Below are positions 63,877 through 64,000 of a stretch of DNA of 64,000 nt, one piece after another. The stretch comes from Acanthosepion pharaonis (lineage: Eukaryota > Mollusca > Cephalopoda > Sepiida > Sepiidae). How positions within the stretch are numbered: the stretch's first letter is position 1; every line of letters begins with the position of its first letter. Position numbers and translations under genes: made by a program. Under the pieces are notes generated by a model. That model saw nothing but the letters and a program-made list of their open reading frames with translations. It did not search any database and had not been told where the DNA came from. The stretch spans positions 860,501 to 924,500 of the forward strand of contig CAHIKZ030000958.1 in assembly GCA_903632075.3 (NCBI GenBank), written 5' to 3'.

Positions 63877-64000
63877 TCTATCCAATATCCCTCTCCTCAT
63901 CCTTTCTTCTATCACTCCTATCTGCTCTTGCTCCAAATCTTCTGCAACCCCCTGCATCCTAGTGGCTTCATGTCTTGCCCGGGGTGTAATGCTTAAAAAA
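63877..64000 (+). other. LINE 3' UTR and terminal A-rich end
   Basis: CTGCAACCCCCTGCATCCTA, GTGGCTTCATGTCTTGCCCG, then GGGTGTAATGCTTAAAAAA. Other copies end CTTG-ATGGGGTGAAATGATT + AAAAAA. Confidence 0.88.

Larger units (their letters stand above)
60470..64000 (+). mobile_element. Jockey-type LINE, near full length, dead
   Basis: GC-richer than its surroundings. Putative 5' UTR 60470-60905, then an ORF with an APE-type endonuclease (from about 61068), a reverse transcriptase and the family C-terminus (ends 63876), then a 3' UTR and a terminal GTAATGCTTAAAAAA at the very last base of the window. Domain order EN-RT with no RNase H seen, and motifs FGDFNAHH and ISKAFDRVWH, suit the jockey/CR1 group; the exact clade is not resolved. 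The dozen truncated copies in the window align to its last 0.3-0.8 kb. The target duplication cannot be tested because the 3' flank is outside the window. Confidence 0.88.

Overview
This is an AT-rich eukaryotic window built almost entirely of decayed interspersed repeats, with dense (TA)n and (CA)n microsatellites. I see no convincing host gene, tRNA gene or rRNA gene. The repeat mix is Penelope-like elements (PLEs), jockey-type LINEs, RTE-like LINE ends, tRNA- and 5S-derived SINEs, and a repeat carrying the AAAGGGAGRTAACC word that I recall as common in molluscs. This points to a mollusc, most likely a cephalopod such as an octopus. The organism call is inference, not something the DNA proves.

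Layout. 0-5.7 kb: a pogo/Tigger DNA transposon (516-1805) invaded by a (TA)n-flanked inverted repeat with hammerhead-like cores, then tandem repeats and a SINE. 6-15 kb: 5'-truncated LINE copies, a MITE next to a composite 5S-tRNA SINE, an RTE-like remnant, duplicated RTE-like 3' tails and a 49-bp satellite. 15.8-20 kb: nothing recognised. 20-31 kb: two tRNA-type SINEs, an inverted LINE-minisatellite structure, a PLE with a YIDD motif, a polypurine tract, the same minisatellite in opposite orientation, LINE copies and a local segmental duplication. 31-41 kb: a perfect hairpin, an LTR with an internal 220-bp duplication, PLE ends and an inverted pair of LTR-like repeats. 41-46 kb: a minus-strand PLE, a large foldback and a retroposon with 15-bp target duplications. 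46-53.7 kb: mostly unrecognised, visibly richer in CpG, with one transposase DNA-binding ORF. 53.7-60.4 kb: LINE, SINE, a solo LTR with a perfect 5-bp target duplication, three PLE copies in a row and a second MITE. 60.47-64.0 kb: the longest LINE, with endonuclease and reverse transcriptase, dead by stops and frameshifts, its 3' end falling at the window edge.

How the parts relate. The long LINE serves as reference for about a dozen truncated copies that share its C-terminus and its terminal GTGAAATGATTAAAAAA-like end. The PLE copies fall into at least two groups: one with YIGETSRN-type GIY-YIG domains, one with a VYQFKCPLGDC-type domain. Short RNA motifs with a stem flanked by CTGANGA-like and GAAAC words recur at PLE 3' ends and in foldbacks; these resemble PLE-associated hammerhead ribozymes and are the most interesting signal here. 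No element appears intact enough to move by itself. Boundaries were read by eye and may be off by some tens of bases.
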